From the NCBI GenBank assembly GCA_000507305.1, contig DF241174.1, positions 1-64,000 of the forward strand: a stretch of DNA of 64,000 bases, written 5' to 3'. Shown in pieces: positions 1 through 9,712 of this stretch (position 1 is its first letter; each line of letters opens with the position of its first letter). A program made the position numbers and the translations under genes. The notes beneath the pieces are model-generated. The model saw only the letters and a program-made list of their open reading frames with translations, did no database searches and was not told where the DNA came from. This DNA comes from Breviolum minutum Mf 1.05b.01. Its lineage: Eukaryota; Sar; Dinophyceae; Suessiales; Symbiodiniaceae.

Positions 1-840
1 AAGCCAAACACCGAAGCTCCTCAATGCCACTGCCTTTCAAAGGGTTCAAAATCCAGATCCCAATAAACTTTACAATGCGTCCAAGTCATGTTCAAGGCAA
101 AATACATCTACAAAAATTATGCCTTCTCGATATTTGACCATACGACGATGAGAAAAAAAACTCATCAAAATGAATTGGATGGATGGAAGCACGATGGATG
201 GGCTTTAGCTTCGGGCTGAATACTCATCATTCGTGATATCTTCCATGGGACCAAAAACAAGCACTTTTTTTGACCTGAAAACGTGCCTCAGATCCAAGGT
301 CCCGGACAGTACTGGGTGGAATCAATGACCATTTCTGTTTTCTTGCTGTACCTGCAGCGCAGCTAAAGGTGTTTGCTTGGAGCGGAAACTTTCAGGTGCT
401 AGCGTCAGCCACAATACTGCAATCGCTGCGCAGCAGCATGAAGAGATGCCAGCCACCCAGCAACCACCAATGGTTTCTATACACTCCTGGAAGACATACA
501 CGTTTCCAGAGGATACTCTCGGGAGCCTTGGATCTGAGGCACTTTTTCAGGTCAAAAAAAGTGCTTGTTTTTGGTCCCATGGAAGATATCACGAACGATG
601 AGTGTTTAGCCGGAAGCTAAAGCTCATCCATCGTGCTGCCATCCATCAAATTCATTTTGATGAGTTTTTTTTCTCATCGTCGTATGGTCAAATATCGAGA
701 CAGCATAATTTTTGTAGATGTATTTTGCCTTGAACATGACTTGGACGCATTGTGAAGTTTATTGGAATCTGGATTATGAACCCTTTGAAAACGAGTGGCG
801 GGCAGCCAGTGGCATTGGAGGGCTTCGGTGTTTGGCTTGG
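1..840. repeat. Large imperfect inverted repeat (fold-back type)
   Basis: Positions 1-313 reappear as an imperfect reverse complement at about 518-840, leaving a ~200-bp spacer. Landmarks shared by both arms are the segment around the Met-poor 'tcatcgtcgtatggtcaaatat' block (right arm ~675-697, left arm ~127-150), the 'tgttcaaggcaaaatac' stretch and the 'cctcagatccaagg' end near the spacer. The left arm reaches base 1, so the repeat may continue outside the window. Short ORFs inside are not coding-like. A fold-back or terminal-inverted-repeat element is the likeliest reading; no transposase is visible. Confidence 0.75.
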
Positions 841-989
841 AGGTTATTTTTTGTCCTGGGTTTTGATTGATACAATAATTCATCCGTGCTTTAAGCACGC
901 GGTGAGTCATGTAGCAAGAGTTTGTGCATTTGGACATTGAAACCCAAGCAGCAGAACGCCATTGATCATGTGTGTGCTTTTAGTGAATT

Positions 990-1112
990 TGATTACTCTT
1001 TTTGTAGATGGTTTTGGCTTTGAACATGACTTGGACGCACTGTGAATTTTATTAGAATCTGGATTTTGAACCCTCTGAAACTAGTAGCGGGCAGCCAGTG
1101 GCATTACAGGCT
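990..1112 (+). repeat. Third, partial copy of the inverted-repeat arm
   Basis: This stretch matches the outer part of the right arm (about 705-825) in direct orientation with scattered substitutions, including the shared 'gaacatgacttggacgca' core and the 'gcgggcagccagtggcatt' end. It is probably a truncated duplicate of the same repeat family. Nothing coding is seen between 841 and 1500. Confidence 0.65.
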
Positions 1113-1502
1113 TCGTTTTTCGTGACTTCTGCGTTTTCAAGGATATTTTGTGGAAATGCTAGTCATCCCGTGGTGGCATTTGTATCCGTGTTGACCTTTT
1201 GTAGCCTTTTGTGTTTTGTGACCTCTCGGTGTTTTTGCATGAAATCAACGAAACAACCATGAAATCCGCTTCGCCCCAACCAAAATATCATATTCCCATC
1301 CAAAACATCCAAATTTTGCTGAAAAACCACATCACCAGAAACATATTCGAAATGCACTGCAACCCAACTGTACCACCATAAATGCCATAATTGTCACAAA
1401 TACCACAAAATACGGCAGTGTCCATAGAAGTGGCACTTTGCACTACAAACCATCATTTAAGCTTTATCATTTTTGTTTTTCAGTGCATTTGGCAGCCCTG
1501 GA

Positions 1503-1633
1503 AGGTGCCATGCCAAATCTGCAGGTGAAAAAATTTGCAGGTGAGAAGGTGCCGTGCCAAATCTGCAGGAAAAAATTCAAGGTGAGAAGATGCCATCGCA
1601 ACTTTGCCAGTAAAAAAATTTTTCAAGGTGAGA
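1503..1633 (+). repeat. Short degenerate tandem repeat, ~50-55 bp unit
   Basis: Three decaying copies of a unit built on 'tgccaaatctgcaggtgaaa' and 'caaggtgagaaggtgcc' lie head to tail. No gene is evident. Confidence 0.5.
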
Positions 1634-1681
1634 CTGGTTCACCATTCACCGTTTGGGCGCAGATCTTGACTACAACGTTGT

Positions 1682-2213
1682 GTTTGTAATGACATCATGG
1701 TTTTCCACACCCCTTCCCGGTTAGTTATAACTTTGTAAAACCCAAACCGAGTCGAGGGACCCGACCAACCTAAATGAAGACCCGAAGCGGACCCGAATAT
1801 TCTAATTGCGGACCCGAGCAACCTGAATGAGGACCCGACATGGACCTGAAAGGTGATTCGAACAACCTAAATGAGGACCTGAGATACATTCAATGTGGAT
1901 CCGAGCAGTCTAATTACAACCCGATGAGACAGTTTTGGAATGCTAGCTTAACTCAAGATGTTTGGCCTGCAGTTTGGGGATGGCGTCTTCCAAATGCGAG
2001 ATATTTCGCTTGCAGTTTTGGGATGGCGTCTTCTTGTTTGCCATTCGAATATTGCAATATCAATTTCAGCTGTCATTCTAATATGGCACTGTGGTCTGCA
2101 ATGATTTAGTTCTGGCGCGCTAGCACTATACACTTTGACGAGGAGATGGGATTCTAATATTTGGACCCTGGAATTACAGTTTTGTCACCTTCAGATCCAA
2201 GACTCCCCACAGT
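1682..2213 (+). repeat. Direct duplication, copy 1
   Basis: Together with 2471-3013 this forms a diverged direct duplication. Each copy opens with 'gacatcatggttttccacac' and runs through a stretch dense in 'gacccga' motifs. Both close with a segment ending 'ccccacagta', which also resembles the inner ends of the 1-840 inverted repeat. Copy 1 is followed by ~255 bp of unique sequence. Confidence 0.75.
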
Positions 2214-2470
2214 ACGTTTCGATTCGATCGTTGTTCTGGCAGGCGGTCGCCGTCGCTGCATTGGGCTGGGCGGCGTTGGATTCGCACCTTCAAACGAAGA
2301 TTTGGCATTTCGGGCAGACGTTTGCCACTTGATGAACCTGTTTCTGGCCACTGAGCAGAAGAATTCTTTTTGAAACGACCCAGATTTGGGAACCATTTTG
2401 GTTCCTTTTTTTGGGCCGGGAAGTCTATTAGGTAACGACTTTTTACCATTTGCTCGATGACCTTGCAGCN

Positions 2471-3013
2471 GTTTGTAGTGACATCATGGTTTTCCACACC
2501 CCTTCCCGGTTAGTTATAACTTTGTAAAACCCAAACGGGGTCGAGGGACCCGACCAACCTAAATGAAGACCCGAAGCGGACCCGAATATTCTAATTGCGG
2601 ACCCGAGCAACCTGAATGAGAACCCGACATGGACCTGAAATGGACCCTCACCGGACCCGAGCAACCTAAATGAGGACCCGAGATGCATTCAATGTGGACC
2701 CGGGCAGTCTAATTACAACCCGATGAGACAGTTTTGGAATGCCACCTTAACTCAAGATGTTTGGCCTGCAGTTTGGGGATGGCGCCTTCCAAACGCGAGA
2801 TGTTTCGCTTGCAGTTTTGGGATGGCGCCTTCTTGTTTGCCATTCGAATATTGCAATATCAATTTCAGCTGCCATTCTAATATGGCACTGTGGTCTGCAA
2901 TGATTTAGTCCTGGCGCGCTAGCACTATGCACTTTGACGAGGAGATGGGGTTCTAATATTTGGGCCCTGGAATTACAGTTTTGTCACCCTCAGATCCAAG
3001 GCCCCCCACAGTA
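2471..3013 (+). repeat. Direct duplication, copy 2
   Basis: Second copy of the 1682-2213 sequence, with several substitutions and a small extra 'gacccga'-type segment. It starts exactly after the single N at 2470. The two copies could therefore be divergent haplotypes or contig ends placed side by side rather than a true tandem duplication. Confidence 0.7.
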
Positions 3014-3021
3014 ATCCGAGT

Positions 3022-3515
3022 TGGTTGTTTGGTGCATTCTTGCAGGAGCTGACTCAACCCTGCCATCTGGGGTCCAGGTACATCTTTGACATACGGATGG
3101 ACTATGGCGCCCAGCATATGTGGTAGGAATGTTGTGTCGCCCCCAAAGCAATGGGTCTGCGCATCAGTTTGCGCCTGAACACTCGTGCTTCCTCACTCTT
3201 GCGCAATCCGCCTGGCGTTTGTTTGTGATCACCACACCAAATAACGATGCCCTTGCGGGGAATTCTCGCAATGGCAGAGGCCTCATCCAAGTTTCCATAC
3301 TGTTGGCCCTCGTCATTGAGGGCAACAGCAACATCTGCCATCCAACGTGCAACTGGGCTTTACGGTTGCGTACATTCCTGGTGGAAGCCACCGCCGCAAC
3401 CAATGATGACTTGCTTGGTGCGTACGACTGTGTTGCGGTAGCCTGGTACGATATCAAGCTTTGTTTGGCTGGCTGGGCCTTTCTCCAATTCAGTGGCACC
3501 GACCAACCTAAGGAG
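3022..3515 (-). pseudogene. Relic of a superfamily-1 (UPF1/DNA2-like) helicase
   Basis: Read on the minus strand, a decayed helicase C-terminal half is visible. A Walker-B-like block reads NDEGQQYGNLDEAS, where motif II would normally be DEAQ. It is followed by motif III-like CGDHKQTPGGL and then ARVFRRKLMRRPIAL. A frame change near 3150 continues the homologous reading as PHMLGAIVHPYVKDVPGP. Upstream the reading LLRLVGATELEKG...GFHQEC is interrupted by an in-frame TAA (around 3362). Nonsense codon plus frameshift argue for a dead copy. The family assignment rests on the motif II/III pair and on the general look of expanded helicase families in dinoflagellates. It would have acted on nucleic acid with ATP; the Walker A part is not seen. 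Confidence 0.6.
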
Positions 3516-3524
3516 CTGATGTGC

Positions 3525-3845
3525 AGAAGAAGTAAGCATTCAGAGTGGGAGTGAGCTGTACTGTAAGCAGTGAAGGAGTGAGGAGAAGTGAGCATTCAAG
3601 CTATGCAGCAAGCAGATGAGTTTAGGAGAAGTGAGCATTTAGAGAGTGAGTAAGAGTAGATGTGCAGGAGAAGTGAGCATTTAGAGTGGGAGTGAGCTGA
3701 GTGGAGAAGAAGCAGGGAGCAGTGAGAGAACAGTGAAGAGCAGTGATTCAGAGTGGAAGTGAGCTGTATTGTTAGCAGAAGGAGGAGAAGTGACATTTAG
3801 AGAAGTGAGGGAGCAGATTTGCAGGAGAAGTGAGCATTCAGAGCC
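3525..3845 (+). repeat. Degenerate 'gagaagtgagcattcagag' repeat tract
   Basis: About 320 bp of purine-rich, irregularly repeated units around 'ggagaagtgagcattcagag' with spacers of 25-60 bp. It abuts the helicase relic. Overlapping ORFs on both strands are by-products of the bias. Confidence 0.65.
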
Positions 3846-5042
3846 AGGTTTAGATTGTCAACCATGAGACACACCGTGTCAAATTCCACCAGGTACTTTG
3901 AGAATTTGCAGCATCTTCCAACCCATGAAAACAGCATTGTCTTATCCAAGCAAAAGTTGCTGCACTGTCGTGGCATTCTGATGCAATTAAAGAAACTCTT
4001 GCACTTTTCCAGGCAGATTTCTCAGATGCAGCAAATACTGATCACCTTCACTAATGCGGACATCTTGCAGCTGGGCTGCAATCACAAAGCTTCCAACATT
4101 GAATGAGAAGTTTCCATCTCTGTCTGCACTTCTCTCACCTTTCCCCACTCGAAATTTGATGCACTGATCACGGTACCATTTGAATCAAAAGATGGCTTAT
4201 TGCACCCTGCCCCACAAGCAACTGTGCAACTGGATCTCCAACTCTTTGTTGTGGAGGTGGAATCGGAGCTTGGGCTGGTATAGGTCTATGACCTGGATTC
4301 TTACAAGGAATACGTCCAGAAGAAATTCCAAAAACTGGGTCAGTCAAAGATACCCGATAAGATCTTGCCATCCTGGGTATGGGATGCTTCATCGGCCTCT
4401 ATGGTGCTTATTCACTCATACCACCGAACACATGTCCTTGTGGCACTTATTGATGTTTACATTGGCGTCTGTCGCGGACCCCAGACTCTTTAACCCTCGT
4501 GTCCGTGACGACAAAACATATACCTCTACAATGGGCATGAAGCAGACATCTGTCCATGGTAGAACTACCTAATGCTGCAGGACAGACCGGGAAAACAGCA
4601 CCTAGTGATCTCCTTCATCTTCGTCAGGGTCTACTACTTGACCACAGTGGAATGGAAGAAGTTTCTTCCAGGATCATCGTTGAGTCATCTGGACTGCGGA
4701 AGCAGGAATAAACGACCTGTCTTTGGTTTCTGGTAGTTGCATTGGCTATTACTATCTCGATAGTTCTCTTGCGCAGTTTCATCTACGAAGACGTGGGAGA
4801 ACCAAGGGATGATACAGGACCACCACCTACCAGCACTTCAAGACTTTGAGTCAGTTGGGACATCCATGTGGGGTTTGCTGTGTCATCGCGAAGCAGTACT
4901 GAGCGGCTTGTGGACTTTTCTTCTGGAAAGCGTAGTGTCTCACCTAGGTTCCTGGGTCTCTTCTTGGGTTGCTTGTTTTGTTTTTGTGCTTGGTTGTATT
5001 TGTTGGTTTGGTTGTGGAAGACACATGGCTTTTTGCTCTCAC

Positions 5043-5145
5043 CCATTCTCCAACATGTGGGAACAAAGGCAATACGTTTTGATGACCGTCTGGAGCCTCG
5101 AGCGCGCACGGCATGAGCTCAAAAAAGACGGCTTTATCAACTTGA
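5043..5145 (-). CDS. Possible small exon, minus strand, unidentified
   Basis: On the minus strand an AG acceptor precedes an open stretch (QVDKAVFFELMPCALEAP...) that ends at GAATGG followed by GTGAGA, a good donor. It would code 34 residues. No family is recognised. The borders and composition support it, but no partner exon was tied to it in frame. Confidence 0.25.
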
Positions 5146-5216
5146 CTGTGTAAGGAACACTGGGCTAGTGGCAGCTGAACTCTCGGATGAATGCGCCCTA
5201 AACAACGTGTCAACCC

Positions 5217-5543
5217 CTACTTTGCCATGGAACGGCCCACCTGAGTGGCTCCTTTGTTCACAGCTTTGGCTGTCTCTCTCCTTTGCTCTAATCTTCCCTT
5301 TTTAGTTTGTCCTCCTTTCTTGGTTGTTTGACCAAGACCTTGGAACTCCGAAAGTTTTTCCTCGACAGGCGGCCTTCCACTTCTTCTTATCCTCGTTCGG
5401 ACATTCTTCTCCGATTGCCCCCCGAAGTCACATTCAATGCCGTTGCGACCCAACCTCAACTGAGAACAATCGCGTTCAGGCACTTTCCCTTCTTTTGTAC
5501 CCCTTATTACGGCTGTACACCTCAGGTTCTTCCAATTGAGCAC
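5217..5543 (-). CDS. Unidentified basic, charged ORF, minus strand
   Basis: An open frame of about 108 codons on the minus strand, rich in Lys, Arg, Gly and Gln (for example GLGQTTKKGGQTKKGRLEQR). The first Met may not be the true start. No domain is recognised and its composition could be chance. It sits between other minus-strand traces. Confidence 0.25.
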   Translation of the reverse strand: MLNWKNLRCTAVIRGTKEGKVPERDCSQLRLGRNGIECDFGGQSEKNVRTRIRRSGRPPVEEKLSEFQGLGQTTKKGGQTKKGRLEQRRETAKAVNKGATQVGRSMAK

Positions 5544-6488
5544 CTGTTAAACCTCTCGTCCTTTTGGTTGACGTGGAACTTTGACTACTGTCACGTTACG
5601 AGACCAATGAGTAAGAGGTATTGCAACTTGTGTGAGCTTCGGTGGTATTCAGCTTGTTTGGCACCTGACAGGATTGAGCAAGCAAGAAAATAGCCAGTCC
5701 TCTGAGGGTCAAAGGTGAACCCATCAACATTGACCCGAGATTGTAGAATGGGACAACTCCCACTTTTGCCTACCTGCCATCGCTTGATTTTGAAGCTAAA
5801 TTCCCGGGTTCTATGAATCTCGGGCTGGTGTATAGGCCAGTAGAGGCAACAGCGCACCGCTGACTGGTCCCCCCAAGATGCATCAGGGTTTTCTCACGGA
5901 TAGCATCAACAACAAGAGGCATCCGAGAATTGATTAATCTGCGTTAGAACATTCTGAGACTGGCAATAAAATATGGATACATCCTTCAAATTCAAGAAAC
6001 GTGAAAGTGAGATTGAATATTTTATGAAGGAATTGAAGCAAATCCTCAAGGTCGAGCAGTAGGTGGTTCGTGTTGACCGAGAGGTCGAATCTGCACGGCA
6101 CGATTTGCAGTGGACATTACAATGTGGTCAGTTGGAACATTCATGAATACATGAGAAGTGGCCTCCGGGACAAAGAGAGTGAAGTGATGTAAAGAGCCGC
6201 AAGGGTCTACCGTCGCACAACCGACAAGGTGAGAGTGAAGGGCCTGACCCGCAGTTGGGGTGGTGAGGGGAACCGACGATCAGGGTGGTGTCGTAGCAGT
6301 TAGCAGATTGGAGAGCAGTGATGTGTGGGGTGACTCGAGAATCAATGAAGTTTAAGAGGGGAGGGAAATGATCTGGCGCCAGAGAGGGAGCGACCAAGAT
6401 GGAAAGAGCCAGAGAAAGATTTCCCAGCCAGAGAAGAAAGGATTTTGAAAGAAAGAGGGGAGTGGCAGAAAGGCTTCGGTAAAGAGCT

Positions 6489-6530
6489 GATCAAAGGAAG
6501 TTTAGTGGCAAACTTCCGATATACGAACTT
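6489..6530. repeat. Hairpin motif shared with the 25-kb composite repeat
   Basis: GGAAGTTT at 6496-6503 pairs with AAACTTCC at 6510-6517 around a 6-nt loop. The same hairpin with matching flanks recurs at 25073-25095. It lies directly next to a TAG-triplet array, whereas the 25-kb copy lies downstream of a CTA array, which is the same arrangement inverted. Confidence 0.6.
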
Positions 6531-6540
6531 TTGGGTACAG

Positions 6541-6637
6541 TAGTCCTAGCAGTAGTCCTATTAGTAATAGTAGTCCTAGTAGTAGTAGTCCTAGTAGTAG
6601 TAGTCCTAGTAGTAGTAGTCCTAGTAGTAGTAGTACC

Positions 6638-6683
<46 letters not shown>

Positions 6684-6745
6684 CCTAGTAGTAGTAGTCC
6701 TAGCAGTAGTAGTCCTAGTAGTAGTAGTCCTCCTAGTAGTAGTAG

Positions 6746-6781
<36 letters not shown>

Positions 6782-6868
6782 GAGTAGTAGGAGTAGCAGT
6801 AGCAGGAGGAGTAGTAGTAGTCCTCGTAGTAGTAGTCCTAGTAGTGGTAGTCCTCCTAGTAGTAGTAG

Positions 6869-6903
<35 letters not shown>

Positions 6904-6905
6904 TG
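6541..6905 (+). repeat. (TAG)n microsatellite with CCTAG interruptions
   Basis: Nearly pure TAG/AGT triplets interrupted by TCC and GAG units. All long ORFs across it (poly-Ser, poly-Leu, poly-Thr) are artefacts of triplet periodicity. Confidence 0.95.
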
Positions 6906-6990
6906 TCACTTCGTGTCACTTTTCGTGGCAGGCGCAGCATTTGGTGAAGTTCATGTGTCACTTTTCGTGGCAGGGGCAGCATGTCGGTCG
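6900..6990 (-). repeat. Inverted copies of the 42-bp satellite unit
   Basis: Two copies of the unit 'cacttttcgtggcaggcgca' appear here in the orientation opposite to the arrays at 9.96-11.44 kb. They overlap the 3' end of the minus-strand ORF 6951-8015, whose last codons (HAAPATKSDT, stop) are encoded by the unit. Confidence 0.8.
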
Positions 6991-8015
6991 ACTGTAGGCA
7001 TATAGGGAATGGGCATAGCCTTGGTGGGCATGGGGCGTGGCCTCCACCCGAGATTTAGCCGTAGTGTGCGGCCGTAGAGAGGATGGTGCACTGGACCCGG
7101 AGGTGGCAAAGGTGGAAAGTCAGGAGGAGTGGTCGTAGCCTTCGGGGAAGCAATGCGTTGTGCCGCCTGAGCCTCGAGATCCGTGATGGCACGTTGTTTG
7201 GCGCCAGCCACTTCTTGTGGAGTGTATGTTGCTTTAGGTGTTGCCACAGGGGGAGTAGCCGAGGTAGCAGCTGTAGAGGAAGTTTTAGGATTTTTGAATT
7301 GGATGAAGGGTATGGATTGGGTTTCACAATCTTGTAAGAGGGTGAAGGGATCAAAAGCTCGTTCGCGGCCGGACATGACGTTATAGAACCAGTCCAGTGC
7401 TTGTGTGATGCGAGTCTGAAGAGCAGCGGATGGAGCAGGCAGGCCAGGTGTACCAACTTTAATGGCCTGAAAGTAGGAAGGAGAGGGGCGTGCTTGAAAA
7501 TGCTCTGCAATATGGTTGGCCATTTTCCATCGTACAGCTGAAACTTGGTGATAGATGGCAAAGTGAAAGGTTTTGTGGAAGATGATACAATCCTGATGTT
7601 CTTCAAGTTCGGGGGGGACTTCATCTTGTTGGCCGGTAGTGAGGGCAGCGTAAGTGGAGAATTTATCAGTGTAGTTGCGGACCTTACCCTTGTCCGAAAA
7701 AGTAGAGATGGCTGGATGATAGGGCCAAAGAAGGCGCCATTTGATGTGAGCATTGACTGTATTTGTTGGTGCCGAAATTTCCCACTGTGGAAGGGCCGCC
7801 AAAAGGTCATTAAGATTATCCTTATCGGCCTGATACACTGCAAGGTTGAAAAGATTGCGGTCAAAAACTGTGGGAGGGATTTGGTACCAATAGCTGCGAC
7901 CAGGAGGAAGGTCAACATCTCGATGTGAGATGGCCTCATGAGTGTAGGAGACTTGGAACCAACTTTCAGCATTTGGCGGCCAAGTCCTGGAGTCGTCTGG
8001 GTCAAAGCAGCTCGT
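6951..8015 (-). CDS. Unidentified protein, minus strand, 5'-partial
   Basis: A continuous minus-strand frame of ~354 codons runs from just after a TGA at 8018-8016 to a stop at 6951. No ATG lies in its first part (the first residues read TSCFDPDDSRTWPPNAESWF), so the start is probably in an upstream exon or lost. The protein looks real: mixed hydrophobic/charged composition with Trp and Tyr (LPPGRSYWYQIPPTVFDR, VRWKMANHIAEHF, TQALDWFYNVMSGRERAF). It has a Pro/Thr/Ala-rich C-terminal third (residues ~245 on) and a helical TPQEVAGAKQRAITDLEAQA segment. No domain is recognised. A gag- or capsid-like protein of a mobile element is possible given the repeat surroundings; a host gene is not excluded. 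The C-terminus reads into the 42-bp satellite unit, so it may be a neomorphic end. Confidence 0.5.
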   Translation of the reverse strand, partial: TSCFDPDDSRTWPPNAESWFQVSYTHEAISHRDVDLPPGRSYWYQIPPTVFDRNLFNLAVYQADKDNLNDLLAALPQWEISAPTNTVNAHIKWRLLWPYHPAISTFSDKGKVRNYTDKFSTYAALTTGQQDEVPPELEEHQDCIIFHKTFHFAIYHQVSAVRWKMANHIAEHFQARPSPSYFQAIKVGTPGLPAPSAALQTRITQALDWFYNVMSGRERAFDPFTLLQDCETQSIPFIQFKNPKTSSTAATSATPPVATPKATYTPQEVAGAKQRAITDLEAQAAQRIASPKATTTPPDFPPLPPPGPVHHPLYGRTLRLNLGWRPRPMPTKAMPIPYMPTVDRHAAPATKSDT

Positions 8016-8084
8016 TCAGTCATGCTGCTGGTGAATAAGAGGGAACCTAGAGATGTTAATCAAATGACAAGCTATGGAGTGATG

Positions 8085-8420
8085 GGGTCCTGCCAAGATG
8101 GCGGTTGTCCCAGGGCAAATTGACCAAAAATGAGAGTGTTAAAACTGGTTGAGTTTTGGGCAAGTTGGGGGTTGTCCCAAATATGAAAAAACTTCCCTTA
8201 AGTAAAGTTGGGGGGTACGCAAGAGGAGCCGGGTCCTGCCAAGGTTGCGGTTGTCCGGAAAAAAATTTCAATAACAGACTTCAAAATTCATACCAACGTG
8301 GCGGTTGTCCCAGGACTGTACTTGAGAGAGAGGAACCGGGTCCTGCCAAGATGGCGGTTGTCCGGATTTAGGTAGAGTGTAGGGGGCCCACGGGTCCTAC
8401 CAAGATGGCGGTTGTCCAAA
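8085..8420 (+). repeat. Irregular array of a 'gccaagatggcggttgtcc' motif
   Basis: Six copies of the core 'aagatggcggttgtcc', some degenerate, usually preceded by 'gggtcctgcc', occur at uneven spacing of about 45-80 bp. Spacers are mostly unrelated. The sequence just upstream of the 6951-8015 ORF could be a regulatory repeat, but that is speculative. Confidence 0.7.
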
Positions 8421-8925
8421 GGCCTCCTAAAATGAACAAAGTGAGAAAATGAGTCGACCCAAGGCCGAGCAGCACTGGTATCCACTAGGATAAGGGGCGG
8501 GCAAAGAGTAATCTAAGGCCACCCCGCGCGTTTGAGCCACTGTGATCAAGTCAAGGCTGCAGTGATGAACAAAGAGTCATGGTGTGCATCCAACAGGAGG
8601 CGCCTTCACAAAACCAAAAAGGAAGAAAAATCGCAACGAGTAGTGATGACTAGAAAGTTCGTCAATCCCTTTTAGGAAACAAGAAAAGACAGCGTGGTAA
8701 TGGAATCACTAACGAAAAAACGCCAAAAGCTTACAAAGCACAAGCTTCATGGCATGAACAACATGAGATTCTGTTGGTGTTGGACGGAATCGAAAAAACT
8801 GATGATTAAAAGGGGAGTAAGATGAGAAAACTATGCAGCCTATGCATTAGTCGTGTCGCTATCATGTTCGCAGATCAGCCCGCAACGACATGCGTCTTTC
8901 CCACGCTGTGCTAGTCTGTGCCACA
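8421..8925. other. No gene seen
   Basis: About 500 bp without a convincing ORF, repeat or RNA gene. Confidence 0.5.
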
Positions 8926-8927
8926 AA

Positions 8928-9712
8928 GAACTGTTCCGCACTACAAAGTACTACTCCAATACTATTTCGTACTACAGTACTTGGTAGTACTTTACTACTC
9001 CGTACTACAAAGTACTACTCCAGTACTACTTCGTACGACAAAGTATTATTGCAGTACTGCTCCAGTACCACCAAGCACCAGTAGTACTTTACTACTCCGT
9101 ACTACAAAGTATTCCGCCAGTACTACTCTGTACTACAAGGTACTACTCTGTACTACCCAGTACTACAACGTACTACTCTGTACTACAAAGTAAAACGCCA
9201 GTACTACAAAGTACTAGTATTACTCCAGTACTACAAAGTATTACTCCTGTACTAGAAAGTATTACTCCAGTACTACTCTGTACTTCAAAGTACTACTCCA
9301 GTACTTCCCCGTACTAGAATCTACTACTCCAGTACTACCAAGTACTACTCCAGTATTGCAAAGTCTCCAGTTCCGTACCACAAAGTACTACTCCAGTACT
9401 ACTCTCTAGTCCAGTACTACTCTGTACTACAAAGTATTACTGCAGTACTACTAGGTATTACAAAGTACCATACTCTGTACTACAAAGTACTAATACTCTG
9501 TATTACAAAGTACTTCTCCAGTAGTAGTCTGTACTACAAAGTACTACTCCAGTACTCCTCTGTAGTACTGCAGTACTAGTACGTACTACAAAGTAGTACC
9601 CCACTACTGCAGTACTACTCCGTACTACAAAGTACTACTCCAGTACTACAAAGAACTACTCCGTACTACAAAGTACTACTCCAGTACTACAAAGTAAAAC
9701 TCCTGATTGATC
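8928..9712 (+). repeat. GTACTAC-rich minisatellite, array 1
   Basis: About 780 bp built from interchangeable blocks 'gtactactcc', 'agtactac' and 'tactacaaa'. Units vary (roughly 15-31 bp). The Tyr/Thr/Ser-rich ORFs are satellite artefacts. The same family recurs at 11447-11777. Confidence 0.9.

Larger units (their letters stand above)
3846..6480. other. Mostly anonymous DNA with weak minus-strand coding traces
   Basis: No gene can be assigned with confidence. Apart from the two weak minus-strand traces listed separately (5043-5145 and 5217-5543), ORFs on both strands overlap one another without recognisable motifs. The minus-strand traces share orientation with the helicase relic downstream and the 6951-8015 ORF upstream, so all may be debris of one minus-strand element; that is inference only. 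Confidence 0.3.

Noticed and set aside
3120-3595. Plus- and minus-strand ORFs of ~143 codons overlapping the helicase relic
   Set aside because: The recognisable helicase motifs are in a different minus frame; these are shadows.
6491-6982. Long Leu-, Thr- or Ser-rich ORFs over the TAG array
   Set aside because: Triplet microsatellites are open in most frames; there is no non-repeat protein sequence.
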